Source of the DNA: Natrinema salinisoli
GTDB lineage: Archaea; Halobacteriota; Halobacteria; Halobacteriales; Natrialbaceae
Reading direction: 5' to 3'
NCBI RefSeq assembly: GCF_020405205.1
Contig: NZ_CP084470.1
Coordinates: 62,001-126,000, forward strand
DNA: 64,000 nt
The notes under the pieces are model-generated. The model was given only the letters and a program-made list of their open reading frames with translations. It did no database searches and had not been told where the DNA came from. The translations under genes and the position numbers were made by a program. Below, in pieces: positions 36,994 to 46,250 of the stretch. Numbering within the stretch: the first letter of the stretch is position 1; every line of letters starts with the position of its first letter.

Positions 36994-37013
36994 CCCACGG
37001 CTTTAGCCGTGGG
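36994..37013. repeat. solitary TnpB-type end hairpin
   Basis: A perfect palindrome CCCACGGCTTTAGCCGTGGG preceded by GGAGGAAG and followed by AGGAATCCGACC. These are features of the 3' ends (right end / omegaRNA region) of haloarchaeal IS1341/IS605 elements. No tnpB is attached. Confidence 0.7.
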
Positions 37014-37191
37014 AGGAATCCGACCAGGTGCAGAATGGCTGCGGCAACCACGGACTTCGCGCGGACCACCATGTATGTCGACACCAGCGAGAAGGCGAGA
37101 CATGTGATCGTCTTGGGGACGACGCGTAGATTGGGGGAAACAAGGGGTAGTTGCCGACGATCACCGAGATCGGTCAGTAAGTCCGAGTTCG

Positions 37192-38154
37192 CTAGCTGAG
37201 TCCCATTGCTTTAATCTGCTCTTGATATCGATTTCGAATGGTGACTTCGGTGACTTGGGCAACGGCTGCAACCTCCTTCTGCGTTCGCTTATCATTACAC
37301 AGGAGCGACGCAGCATAGATGGCAGCGGCGGCAAACCCGGTCGGAGATTTCCCTGACAGCATTCCCTGTGCCGCCGTGGTATCGATAATCTCGTTGGCTT
37401 TCGCCTGAACCTCTTCGCTCGAGTCGAGTTCGGAACAAAACCGCGGGACGAACTCCTTTGGATCGACCGGCTTCATTTCAAGCGACAGTTCCTGAGCGAT
37501 ATATCGATACGTGCGCCCGATTTCTTTCCGTTCGACCCGCGAGACATCGGCAATTTCCTCCAAGCTGCGTGGGATCCCCTCTTGACGACACGCCGCGTAG
37601 AGACAGCTCGTCGAGACGCCTTCGATCGAGCGGCCGCGGATGAGGTCCTCGTCCAATGCCCGTCGATAAATAACGCTGGCGACCTCGCGAACCGAGCGTG
37701 GGACGCCCATTGCAGAGGCCATCCGATCGATCTCGCTGAGCGCGAACTGCAGGTTACGCTCGCCGGCGTCTTTCGTTCGGATGCGTTCTTGCCACTTGCG
37801 GAGGCGGTTCATCTGATTACGCTTTTTCGAGGATAGTGACCGACCGTAGGCGTCCTGGTCTTTCCAGTCGATCTGTGTCGTGAGCCCCTTGTCGTGCATC
37901 GTCTGCGTGGTGGGTGCCCCGACACGGGATTTGTTGTTCCGTTCGGAGTGATTGAACGCTCGCCATTCCGGTCCCCGGTCGATGTTCGTCGCTTCGATGA
38001 TCAAACCACAGTCCTCACAGACGAGTTCTCCCTGATCATCGCTTTTGACGAGAGCGTCCGAGCCGCATTCGTCGCACGTTTTCTCACTGTTAGTTTCCTC
38101 GACTTGTTGACCCGTATCTGGGTCACGCTCACGCTGACGAGTCGGGCGCTCCAT
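37192..38154 (-). CDS. tfb: transcription initiation factor TFB
   Basis: An archaeal TFIIB homologue of 320 residues. The N-terminal zinc ribbon has Cys27, Cys30, Cys46 and Cys49. The B-finger/linker region around [23 protein letters not shown] follows, then two cyclin folds ([25 protein letters not shown] and the second starting near [17 protein letters not shown]) with a C-terminal helix-turn-helix in [20 protein letters not shown]. Haloarchaea carry several TFBs with different promoter preferences; this is one of them. It stands alone between TnpB-type hairpins. Confidence 0.97.
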   Translation of the reverse strand: MERPTRQRERDPDTGQQVEETNSEKTCDECGSDALVKSDDQGELVCEDCGLIIEATNIDRGPEWRAFNHSERNNKSRVGAPTTQTMHDKGLTTQIDWKDQDAYGRSLSSKKRNQMNRLRKWQERIRTKDAGERNLQFALSEIDRMASAMGVPRSVREVASVIYRRALDEDLIRGRSIEGVSTSCLYAACRQEGIPRSLEEIADVSRVERKEIGRTYRYIAQELSLEMKPVDPKEFVPRFCSELDSSEEVQAKANEIIDTTAAQGMLSGKSPTGFAAAAIYAASLLCNDKRTQKEVAAVAQVTEVTIRNRYQEQIKAMGLS

Positions 38155-38295
38155 GGTGTGTGATCAATATTCAGGGTTTCTTAATACCTTGTTCCCGCCC
38201 CAATGAGTTTTTAGCTGAATTAAGGCCCTATATGTCCTTTCTCAACGAGTAAGTGGGGTAGTTCACACAGTCTTATAGAAAGTGTGAGGCGAAAA

Positions 38296-38314
38296 CCCAC
38301 GGCTTTAGCCTGGG
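38296..38314. repeat. TnpB-type hairpin upstream of the intact tnpB
   Basis: CCCACGGCTTTAGCCTGGG is an imperfect version of the 36994-37013 hairpin and lies about 90 nt before the tnpB start. It may be the 3' end of an older copy or part of the left end of this element. Confidence 0.55.
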
Positions 38315-38401
38315 ATGTAACCGACAACTGAGATGCAATCCACGTTACTGTGGCGAGTCGACCCTAAAATATTTAATGATTATCGCCAGAATATATAAGA
38401 T

Positions 38402-39655
<1,254 letters not shown>

Positions 39656-40045
39656 CTCAACAACGTCGTCCCGATTCCAACTAACTCGGAACCGGTCCTG
39701 TGAATCAGACTTGGTCGCCGTTCATTGAGACGAGTGAATCTCCTACTTTCCCAGGCCCTTCGCTTGACGAGCCAAATAGCGTTGGGGATACTAATATCAT
39801 CTTCACACCTCAAGGTAGAGGTACAGCAGGGCACCACATCGATGCTCCCTCTCCCCGGACATCCTCCCCCCCAGACATGCCCTGCTGGTTCTACTTGAGA
39901 ACTAAAGCCGAGGCCAACGCCATTCGAGAGTGCCGACGAGGTACTCGAGTGCTAAGGAAGACCGACGTTCAGGTCGAATAGGCAGCGAAAACTACGCAAA
40001 TGATACGAACGCCCCGCACATATCTGCCGACCCAGACGAAGTCGG
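39656..40045. other. intergenic, no gene recognised
   Basis: About 390 nt after the tnpB element. One open frame of 93 codons exists (39700-39981), but its Pro/Ser-rich composition and lack of family resemblance argue against a gene. The first ~20 nt are the predicted guide flank of the TnpB element. Confidence 0.5.
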
Positions 40046-40312
40046 TTAATCAGCCGCCGAAGCGATCTCTTCGGTTGTAATCTGCAATTCCTCATCGAAC
40101 TCAGCGATCACCGTATAGCCATTATACTGGAACTCGACTCGTCCCGGCCGCTCTGCTCCATCTTTTTTCGGCGCAAAAAGCCGCTCGAGTAAATCTGGAT
40201 CGATTGCTTCGTAGAGAGGAGGAAGTTCTACCGGCTCAGTTCCCTCTTTTTTTGCAATATGTTCGATGATCTTGGTAGATATGCCCCTTCTCTCCCCAGG
40301 ACCTCCAAGCAT
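40046..40312 (-). CDS. HalOD1 output-domain protein
   Basis: A stand-alone HalOD1 domain of about 88 residues: STKIIEHIAKKEGTEPVELPPLYEAIDPDLLERLF followed by a small beta part (VEFQYNGYTVIAEFD), split here as one continuous domain. The domain is typical of haloarchaeal signalling outputs of unknown mechanism. A GTG start at 40327 is possible, but the ATG at 40312 lies 24 nt after the TATA element TATATTA (40333-40339). Confidence 0.8.
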   Translation of the reverse strand: MLGGPGERRGISTKIIEHIAKKEGTEPVELPPLYEAIDPDLLERLFAPKKDGAERPGRVEFQYNGYTVIAEFDEELQITTEEIASAAD

Positions 40313-40339
40313 ACCACTTCGTGCCACGGTGGTATATTA

Positions 40340-40899
40340 AAAACTGTCGTCCTTAGAACTCCCATAGGACATATTCTAAAGAATGTTTTCTTCTGGTGAC
40401 AGTAGTGTTACCATGCTATTTGGGCAATAGGCTTACTAATCAACAGATGGAAATCAGAATTGGCGAGAGATGGGGGATCTGATCGTGCAGTCACTATCCG
40501 ATCCACTTCGAGACATCACCAGAACTCGCCACCTCAAATCGGTCCACCGACACCAATTGCCATATTGTCACTCGGTTCCGGACCACCACCCCAAGTCGAA
40601 CACCCATTGACAGGGGGCACCAACGCTGGCACCCCCTCCCCCCGTCAGCGTTTCTGTTCAGTAACTAGAATTTGTGACCATTCGAAGCCGTGCAGAATAC
40701 AAGCAGCGAATCGGTCATTCCCGCCTGCTCGATATTGGCTCGAACAACGCCTTGATACGACAACCAACGTAGGCGGACGTAGTCGTAGCGGCTCTCGCCT
40801 ATCCTCCTCCAACATTTAAACGGATCTTTCCCGTAGTTCTCGTATGTCGACAGTTGGTACCGATCGATCATGCGAACTTGATCAGAGTGAGGGGTTTCT
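40340..40899. other. intergenic, no gene recognised
   Basis: About 560 nt between the HalOD1 and PspA-like genes. Open frames at 40460-40819 (plus) and 40665-40871 (minus) have no recognisable domain. A C-rich stretch lies near 40610-40645. Confidence 0.45.
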
Positions 40900-41637
40900 G
40901 TGAGCCTTTTCGGACGGCTCTCGTTCGTTATACAGTCGTGGGCGAATGCACTGTTGAACAGGGTTTCCGATCCCTCGGCTGAACTGGACTACTCGTACGA
41001 ACAGCTGCGCGACGAGTTACAGGCGATCAACCGTGGAATCGCTGAAGTCACAACCCAGAAGAAACGCCTGGAAATGCACCGCACTCGTCTCCGTTCGAAC
41101 GTCGAGAAACACGACGGTCAGGTCCGTGAAGCGATCCGGCAGGATCGAGACGACCTGGCCAGACGTGCGCTCGAAAAGAAGCACACGACCACCGAGCAGA
41201 TCGCGGATCTTGAAGAACAGATCGCGCGTCTCCAAGCGACGCAGGACCAGATGATCGAACGCCAGGTCGCGCTCCGCGGCCGAATTGAGGGCTTCCGAAC
41301 ACAGAAGGAGGTGTTGAAAGCTCGCCACGATGCCGCCCAGGCCTCTGCCCGCGTTGCCGAGGCGTTCAGCGGCGTCGGCGGTGATCTAGCGGACGTGAAC
41401 CGCACCATCGAACGCGCGACCGAACGCACCGAACAGATGGAAGCGCGGGCGGCCGCCCTCGAGGAACTGGAGGAGACCGGCGCGCTCGACGACATACTCG
41501 CTGAAGGCGACGAGATCGACCGCGAACTGGAGCGTCTCTCAACCGATAACAGAATCGAACAGGAACTCGAGGATCTGAAAGTCCAACTGGGACGAGACGT
41601 GGAGTCCCAGACGGAACTCGATGACACGGCCGGGTAA
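40900..41637 (+). CDS. PspA/IM30 (Vipp1) family protein
   Basis: A protein of 245 residues that is almost entirely helical coiled coil. The N-terminal amphipathic helix (SLFGRLSFVIQSWANALLNRVSDPS) and the start DYSYEQLRDELQ are typical of the PspA/Vipp1 family, which remodels and protects membranes as an ESCRT-III relative. The first sequence is given here as one amphipathic segment of residues 2-26. The start is a GTG at 40900. No psp operon partners are adjacent; gene fragments follow downstream. Confidence 0.85.
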   Translation: MSLFGRLSFVIQSWANALLNRVSDPSAELDYSYEQLRDELQAINRGIAEVTTQKKRLEMHRTRLRSNVEKHDGQVREAIRQDRDDLARRALEKKHTTTEQIADLEEQIARLQATQDQMIERQVALRGRIEGFRTQKEVLKARHDAAQASARVAEAFSGVGGDLADVNRTIERATERTEQMEARAAALEELEETGALDDILAEGDEIDRELERLSTDNRIEQELEDLKVQLGRDVESQTELDDTAG

Positions 41638-41700
41638 ATTAGGTTGTGAACGGGTCGTCTCTCCGAGCTTCGAGGAATGTGATCATTCCCCAAAGTGTGA

Positions 41701-42030
41701 ACGATATCCGGGGACAATAAGAACGCGTATTTCGAGTGGAGACGCATCAACCAGATCGTAGCCGACTACTCAGTCGAGGAACTCCAGACCCGCGTTCGTG
41801 AGTTGACGACGCGCATTATCGAGTATGAAGACAGCCACGACGCTGAGCCACCAGCCGCTGTCGGCGCCGTCGCCGCCGCGGAGACGAACGACGAGCAGAC
41901 CCCCGATGATGTGTATCGTGGACTCGCTGACTGGGAAACAGCTCGCGAGGAACGTAGCCGCTACGAACGTGCCCGCCAGCAGCGCACAGGAGGGGAGCGC
42001 GAGCAGTTGGCCGACGTACGCCGATGGTGA
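41701..42030 (+). pseudogene. open frame lacking a start, probable gene fragment
   Basis: A frame open from the stop at 41698-41700 to 42030 encodes NAYFEWRRINQIVADYSVEELQ, then RVRELTTRIIEYEDS, an Ala-rich linker and a charged ERSRYERARQQR end. The only start codon is a TTG at 41803, in the middle of the apparent helix. It has haloarchaeal amino-acid bias, so it is likely the C-terminal piece of a lost gene. I do not recognise the family. Confidence 0.4.
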
Positions 42031-42129
42031 AGCCGGTAGAGATACTCGCGGGTATCGTCCCGACCGAGAGTCAACACCCGGCTACATCTGGCATGGTGTA
42101 CTTGGAAATCCGCCTTGTTCGATGCCGTG

Positions 42130-42225
42130 ATGACTGGTGACGACGCGAATTTGGGGGACGGATCGACCGAGAACGCGCGTCGGCTGATTCTCAATCCGAC
42201 GAGCGGGGACGAGGAGCACACTTAG
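42130..42225 (+). pseudogene. N-terminal fragment of a YegS/diacylglycerol kinase-family gene
   Basis: The ATG at 42130 opens 31 codons ending ARRLILNPTSGDEEHT before a TAG. The LILNPTSG motif is the first conserved strand and nucleotide loop of the lipid/diacylglycerol kinase catalytic domain, which normally continues for about 280 residues. No continuation is found downstream in any frame, so only the start of the gene remains. It borders the repeat at 42353. Confidence 0.6.
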
Positions 42226-42352
42226 CAGGCCCGCCGACTCGAGTTCGATTGTCCAACTCTGTTCTGATTTTCGGACACGGCGCTTTCGGTAACTACTGAT
42301 GATTACTGAACCCCGATCGCTCTGTCAAGAATGAACGATGTACGGAGCCGTG

Positions 42353-42422
42353 TGCTGAATACAAGGCGCGAATGGGGCACAGACTGAGCGCCCATCTGCG
42401 AGGGTAGTGATCGTTCAATAGA
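42353..42422 (-). repeat. cassette repeat, left arm (outlying copy)
   Basis: On the minus strand it reads TTGAACGATCACTACCCTCG and ends CATTCGCGCC-TTGTATTCAGCA, matching the left arm of the repeats at 51-63 kb. With the right arm at 43295-43379 it brackets the membrane-protein gene 42492-43238, giving a 1,027-nt cassette in minus orientation. Confidence 0.75.
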
Positions 42423-42491
42423 GATGGAGTACTTAGTAACCCGACGACATTGAAGTGTAAAAGAGATGTTTCCTCGGCGGAAGGAATTTCT

Positions 42492-43238
42492 TCAATTTCC
42501 CCACTTGGAGATGTGACTTGGTTCTGATTGGTCTTTGTTTCGATCCCGCCAGATCCCAACAAGTATCACACTCCATGTCACTATAGCTAAGAACGGGAGG
42601 TGCCATGACGGGAGAGAGATATCTGTGAACATCAGAATATACGGATACGCAACTGCAACCGTTAAGAGGGTAGCACCATACCCTACAGAGAAAAATGTCG
42701 GTTCAGCTGAACGGGCAGACAACCTACGGTATAACAAAAAGAGAGCATAAGGGCCAAGAACTACACATTTTGTGAGGTAAATGAAAAACGGGTATAGCCT
42801 CCAGGTTGCGCCTGCTTGACCGATTTTGATCAAGAATCGATCCCCAGTCGAATCTTCTACAGCAAAATGTCCATATTCAGTACTTCCTTCATTGATAGGA
42901 TGCGGAAACTTCTCATATTCATCGCACAGGAGTAGTCCGGGGCTGCACACAGGGGGTCTCCCTAATGACCGTAACCCAGAACTGATTGGCTCCTGTTCCT
43001 TCGCCTCTTCGAAGGCTCTTCGTTGGGTCTCAGAAAGGCTCTCAACGGGAATACCACCCTCACTTCTGTGAGAGGCGTGCTTGATGTACTCTTCATAATG
43101 TTCTGAAGATTCATGTGCGATGGCATAATGGGTGCTGTCTCCGTTATACGGTTTCATGAGTGTGCTTGGAAATAAGATAGCACCTACAAGGAGAACGGCG
43201 ATGATGAATGAGGCGCTCAAAAACCTTTTAGATTTCAT
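42492..43238 (-). CDS. cassette membrane protein, paralogue 1
   Basis: A 248-residue protein with an N-terminal helix (residues 6-25), an external region of about 125 residues and two to three C-terminal helices. It is clearly homologous to the proteins at 54938 and 58860. Shared blocks are AHESSE/VHEST, P-V-E-S/E-L-S-E-x-Q-RRAFEEAK, a Cys pair six residues apart (CSPGLLLCDEY), VEDSTGD, GPYALFLLYR and VGYGATLLTVAVAYPYILMFTDIS. Function is unknown. Gene length, topology and flanking repeats match paralogue 2 closely. The coding sequence is more AT-rich than the core genes. Confidence 0.8.
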   Translation of the reverse strand: MKSKRFLSASFIIAVLLVGAILFPSTLMKPYNGDSTHYAIAHESSEHYEEYIKHASHRSEGGIPVESLSETQRRAFEEAKEQEPISSGLRSLGRPPVCSPGLLLCDEYEKFPHPINEGSTEYGHFAVEDSTGDRFLIKIGQAGATWRLYPFFIYLTKCVVLGPYALFLLYRRLSARSAEPTFFSVGYGATLLTVAVAYPYILMFTDISLPSWHLPFLAIVTWSVILVGIWRDRNKDQSEPSHISKWGN

Positions 43239-43294
43239 TGAGCAAGAATCATCTGATCAGGTGTAAGTATTTTCTGGGATTTGAGTCATCAATA

Positions 43295-43379
43295 CGCCCA
43301 TCTACTGAACAGCTGGTTCATTGATTACAGGGTGAAACAAACAAGGCTATCGTGCTGAACTTATCCTCTGTATTTTGCA
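43295..43379 (-). repeat. cassette repeat, right arm (outlying copy)
   Basis: On the minus strand it begins TGCAAAATACAGAGGATAAG and continues TTCAGCACGATAGCCTTG, then GAACCAGCTGTTCAGTAGAT. It ends 57 nt before the ATG of paralogue 1, the same position as in the other cassettes. Confidence 0.75.
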
Positions 43380-43419
43380 CAGTCCCTCTGGCAGTTGTCG
43401 GGGAAATAGAGGGACGTTC

Positions 43420-43469
43420 CGGTAACGCTTTCGCCTGTACTGAAGCGATGTTTACAGTCCGAACTGATT
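43420..43469 (+). repeat. truncated left arm, opposite orientation
   Basis: GGTAACGCTTTCGCCTGTACTGAAGCGAT matches the beginning of left arms such as 54676-54700. It is cut where the TnpB element end begins (43470), suggesting that the element interrupted this repeat. Confidence 0.55.
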
Positions 43470-43477
43470 GACATCCT

Positions 43478-43497
43478 CCTCCGGCTAAAGCCGGAGG
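43478..43497 (-). ncRNA. predicted right-end hairpin/omegaRNA of the frameshifted tnpB element
   Basis: A perfect palindrome CCTCCGGCTAAAGCCGGAGG between ATTGACATC and AATCCCGAGCG, just downstream of the tnpB stop on the minus strand. This marks the right end of the element near 43470. Confidence 0.6.
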
Positions 43498-43516
43498 AAT
43501 CCCGAGCGTTGGGATA

Positions 43517-44787
43517 TTACGGTTTGCAGACTCCCTGCTCTCTCGTGTTGAATGACCCGCTCTCGCGGTCGAACAGGAAGACTCCGGGCTGTGCCAACCA
43601 GCTGTTACTCATATCCCCCGTCGGGGGACTCTGAGTTATCTTTCTACGAATGTTCACCGCACCGTTCACGTCTGCATTCATCGTCGTTTCGCACGCCTCG
43701 CAGACATACAACCCGCGCTCCACGCGGTTGCTATCGCGAATCTGCCCACAACACGAACACGTCTTACTCGTGTTCTCTTCGTCCACACGGTCAACGAGGA
43801 TGCCGTATTCCTTGGCCTTGTATTCGAGCAGACGGGCGAATCGGTCGAACTCCCACCCGTGGAGCTTTTTGTTCCCCGACGCACCCCAGTTCCGAGACTC
43901 ACCATTCTCGCCTTCCCGGATGTCGTTGAGGTCGCCAACCGCTATCTTCTCCACACCTTCTTCGACACACCGCTCAACGATGTGTTTCGAGAGCGTGTGG
44001 AGGAAGTGGTCTTTACGCCGGGAGAGTTTCTGACGAGCCTTCAACGCACGCTTCGACGGCCCGTTCTCGCCTTCGGTCTGGTACTCCTCGCGGCTGAAGT
44101 AGTGCTTGTCCTCTTTCAGCACGTTCCCCGGATATAGTTCATTTGCGCCATCTTCGTAGTCGATGGCAAGGTAGTTACTGATACCGAGGTCAATACCCGC
44201 CGTCTTGTCACCGGTGCGTCTTCGACTGGAATCTCTTTCTTACAGACGAGATGCAGTTCCCACTCGTCACCATTCCAGACGGCACGCACCTGCTGGATGT
44301 TCTCGACTTCTACGTCGGGGCGGGTTTCGTACTCTGCGAGGATGAAGTCAGACCGGCTTTCTTTCAGGTTGAAGCCTTTCGAGAGGCGGAGTTGGCCGTA
44401 CTTGTCGTCGTGCTTGATAGCCCGTTTCTTCCACGTGACGGTGGAGCGCGGGTGGCGGGTGCCACGTTTCCGGTAGCCTGGTGGGTTGTTGCCGTCGTCG
44501 GAGTTGTACCAACCGGTAAACGCCTCAGCAAGTTCTTCGAGAACTCGCTGACTTGACTGAGAATGGAGGTCACTGTAGCGTTCGTGGTCTTTCAACTCCG
44601 ACTTCATTTCGGCTTCATCGGGTATCTCACCGTCTTCATCCCACCGTTGTTGGATGTAGTAGCGTCCGACGTTCCACAGTTTCGAGGCTGCGAACCCGCA
44701 CTGGTCAAGGTCGTCACGAACCTGACTGTGGTTCGTGATTTTGGCGACGTAGGTGCGGGTTGTCTCCAGCATCGTTCTGTGGTACAT
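43517..44787 (-). pseudogene. tnpB: tnpB interrupted by a frameshift
   Basis: Two minus-strand frames together make one TnpB. The N-terminal half runs from 44787 to about 44210 and ends in frame at KKEIPVEDAP. The other frame then continues GDKTAGIDLGISNYLAIDYEDG, which holds the first RuvC Asp, and goes on to AVGDLNDI (Glu), the zinc cluster CSCCGQIRD and CEAC, and NADVNGAVNI (Asp). The break is near 44205-44215 (CACCGGTGACAAG). All catalytic motifs survive, so the shift may be recent, or a sequence error. The C-terminal tail is the one found as a relic at 15734. Confidence 0.85.
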
Positions 44788-44886
44788 AACTAGTTATGAA
44801 TAGATACCTATTAAAATCAACTACCGGGCGTTGAATATCCAGCTGGACTGTCGTCGGTAGATCGGCAGTCAGAGTGTCGGATTCAT

Positions 44887-44906
44887 CCCGCGCCTAAAGG
44901 CGCGGG
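44887..44906 (-). repeat. solitary TnpB-type end hairpin
   Basis: CCCGCGCCTAAAGGCGCGGG followed by TATTCTCCTTGCTCTT. On the minus strand this reads as the usual AAGGAGAATA-hairpin right end. It lies beyond the start side of the frameshifted tnpB and belongs to a different, lost element. Confidence 0.65.
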
Positions 44907-45025
44907 TATTCTCCTTGCTCTTTATAACATTCCGCAATCCGTTTTCGGCCACCCACAATCGAACAAACGGACTTTCGCCTACTCGTTCTCGGAATCCTTA
45001 TCTGCAAATACACGGAAATTGCCAT

Positions 45026-45319
45026 ATGTACGATCTCACTGGTTTCCAGCGTGACCTGCTATACACGATTGCCGGACAAGACGAGCCACACGGGCTTGCG
45101 ATCAAAGACGAACTCGAGGACTACTACGAGAAGGAGATCCATCACGGACGCCTCTATCCGAATCTCGACGAAGTCGTGGACAAAGGTCTGGTCGAGAAAG
45201 GGGAGCGCGATCAGCGAACGAACTACTACACGGTCACCGCTCGTGGCCGGCGTGAACTCGAGGCTCGACGAGAGTGGGAAGACCAGTACGTCGGTGAGTT
45301 GCTCTCGAAAGTAGAGTGA
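45026..45319 (+). CDS. PadR-family transcriptional regulator (tandem copy 1)
   Basis: A winged-helix protein of 97 residues. LTGFQRDLLYTIAGQDEPHGLAIKDEL and HHGRLYPNLDEVVDKGLVEKGE form the PadR DNA-binding domain, and the TNYYTVTARGRRELEARREW wing and helix end it. There is no C-terminal dimerisation domain beyond a short helix, so it is the short PadR type common in haloarchaea. The frame is open from 44915, but the ATG at 45026 directly precedes the domain. A close paralogue follows at 45587. Confidence 0.9.
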   Translation: MYDLTGFQRDLLYTIAGQDEPHGLAIKDELEDYYEKEIHHGRLYPNLDEVVDKGLVEKGERDQRTNYYTVTARGRRELEARREWEDQYVGELLSKVE

Positions 45320-45586
45320 GGGAAGTAATGAATCGACACGCACGAGTGGTTCCTCATTCGGTCGTGAGCCGGTCGTCTTCTACAAACCACTGAAATATCA
45401 GCCCTGTTTGCTCCCGACTTCTATTTTGAGGGTGTGGACTACCAGCGTAGGGTCTTAACCAACAGTTCCCGAATATCCGTTGCTTTGTTGGTTAATCTAC
45501 AGCACTACAATGGGACTGCCAGTTGCGTGAGCTTACGACTCTTTACAGGTGAATAACAAACATTACAGCAATTGGATGTTCGCGAC

Positions 45587-45859
45587 ATGGATGACCTCAC
45601 AGGGTTTCAACGAGATCTCTTGTACGTGATCGCTGGCGCTGACCAACCATCGGGACAAGATATCAAATCAGAGATTGACCAGTACTACAGCAGCGAGATC
45701 AATCACGGGCGATTGTATCCAAATCTCGATACGGTTGTCAACAAAGGTCTCGTCGAAAAGGGGGAACTCGACAGAAGAACAAACTATTATGCGATTACAG
45801 AGGACGGCGAGCACGCTATCGAAGACCGACAAGAGTGGAAGTCACAATACATCGACTAG
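45587..45859 (+). CDS. PadR-family transcriptional regulator (tandem copy 2)
   Basis: A 90-residue paralogue of the regulator at 45026. LTGFQRDLLYVIAG, INHGRLYPNLDTVVNKGLVEKGE and RRTNYYAITEDGEHAIEDRQEW align without gaps. The ATG at 45587 is preferred over the TTG at 45572. The duplication is old, because the two differ at about a third of positions. No operator was recognised. Confidence 0.88.
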   Translation: MDDLTGFQRDLLYVIAGADQPSGQDIKSEIDQYYSSEINHGRLYPNLDTVVNKGLVEKGELDRRTNYYAITEDGEHAIEDRQEWKSQYID

Positions 45860-45947
45860 CTTGGTGTACTCTCCTCCGGTCTTGAACTGAGGATTCTATG
45901 TTTAAGCACTAGCACACGCATTTGGGCCACTAACTGAAGGCATAGAT

Positions 45948-46250
45948 TTAGGACGTGTCTGATTCGTCTTCTGTATCCCCTGCCGTTGGTGGCCGCTGGG
46001 AGAGTTCGTCAAATCGCTGTTGGGCCTGTTCAGATCGATCGACCGTCTCACGCTCCTCGTATATGATGTCGACTACGTCCTCGTCTTCAAGTTCGACCGT
46101 CAGTACCGCACCGGCGTGACGGCCGTCTTCGGGAAGTCGTTCGCGATCGAAGACTGTTTCGTCGACCGTTTCGCCGTCGTTCTCGAGCAATACCACAGCG
46201 AGATTGTCTTCAAACCGGTCTACGACCGCCGTGTACGTTCCATCAATCAT
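45948..46250 (-). CDS. DUF3006-like small protein
   Basis: A 100-residue acidic protein starting MIDGTYTAVVDRFEDNLAVVLLE with a FDRERLPEDGRHAGAVLTVEL block, the pattern of DUF3006. Its start overlaps the stop of the metallo-beta-lactamase gene by 4 nt. DUF3006 genes are often paired with ComEC-like metallo-beta-lactamases, so a joint function is likely but unknown. Confidence 0.8.
   Translation of the reverse strand: MIDGTYTAVVDRFEDNLAVVLLENDGETVDETVFDRERLPEDGRHAGAVLTVELEDEDVVDIIYEERETVDRSEQAQQRFDELSQRPPTAGDTEDESDTS

Noticed and set aside
40460-40871. Open frames between the HalOD1 and PspA-like genes
   Set aside because: Composition is unlike haloarchaeal proteins and no domain is visible.
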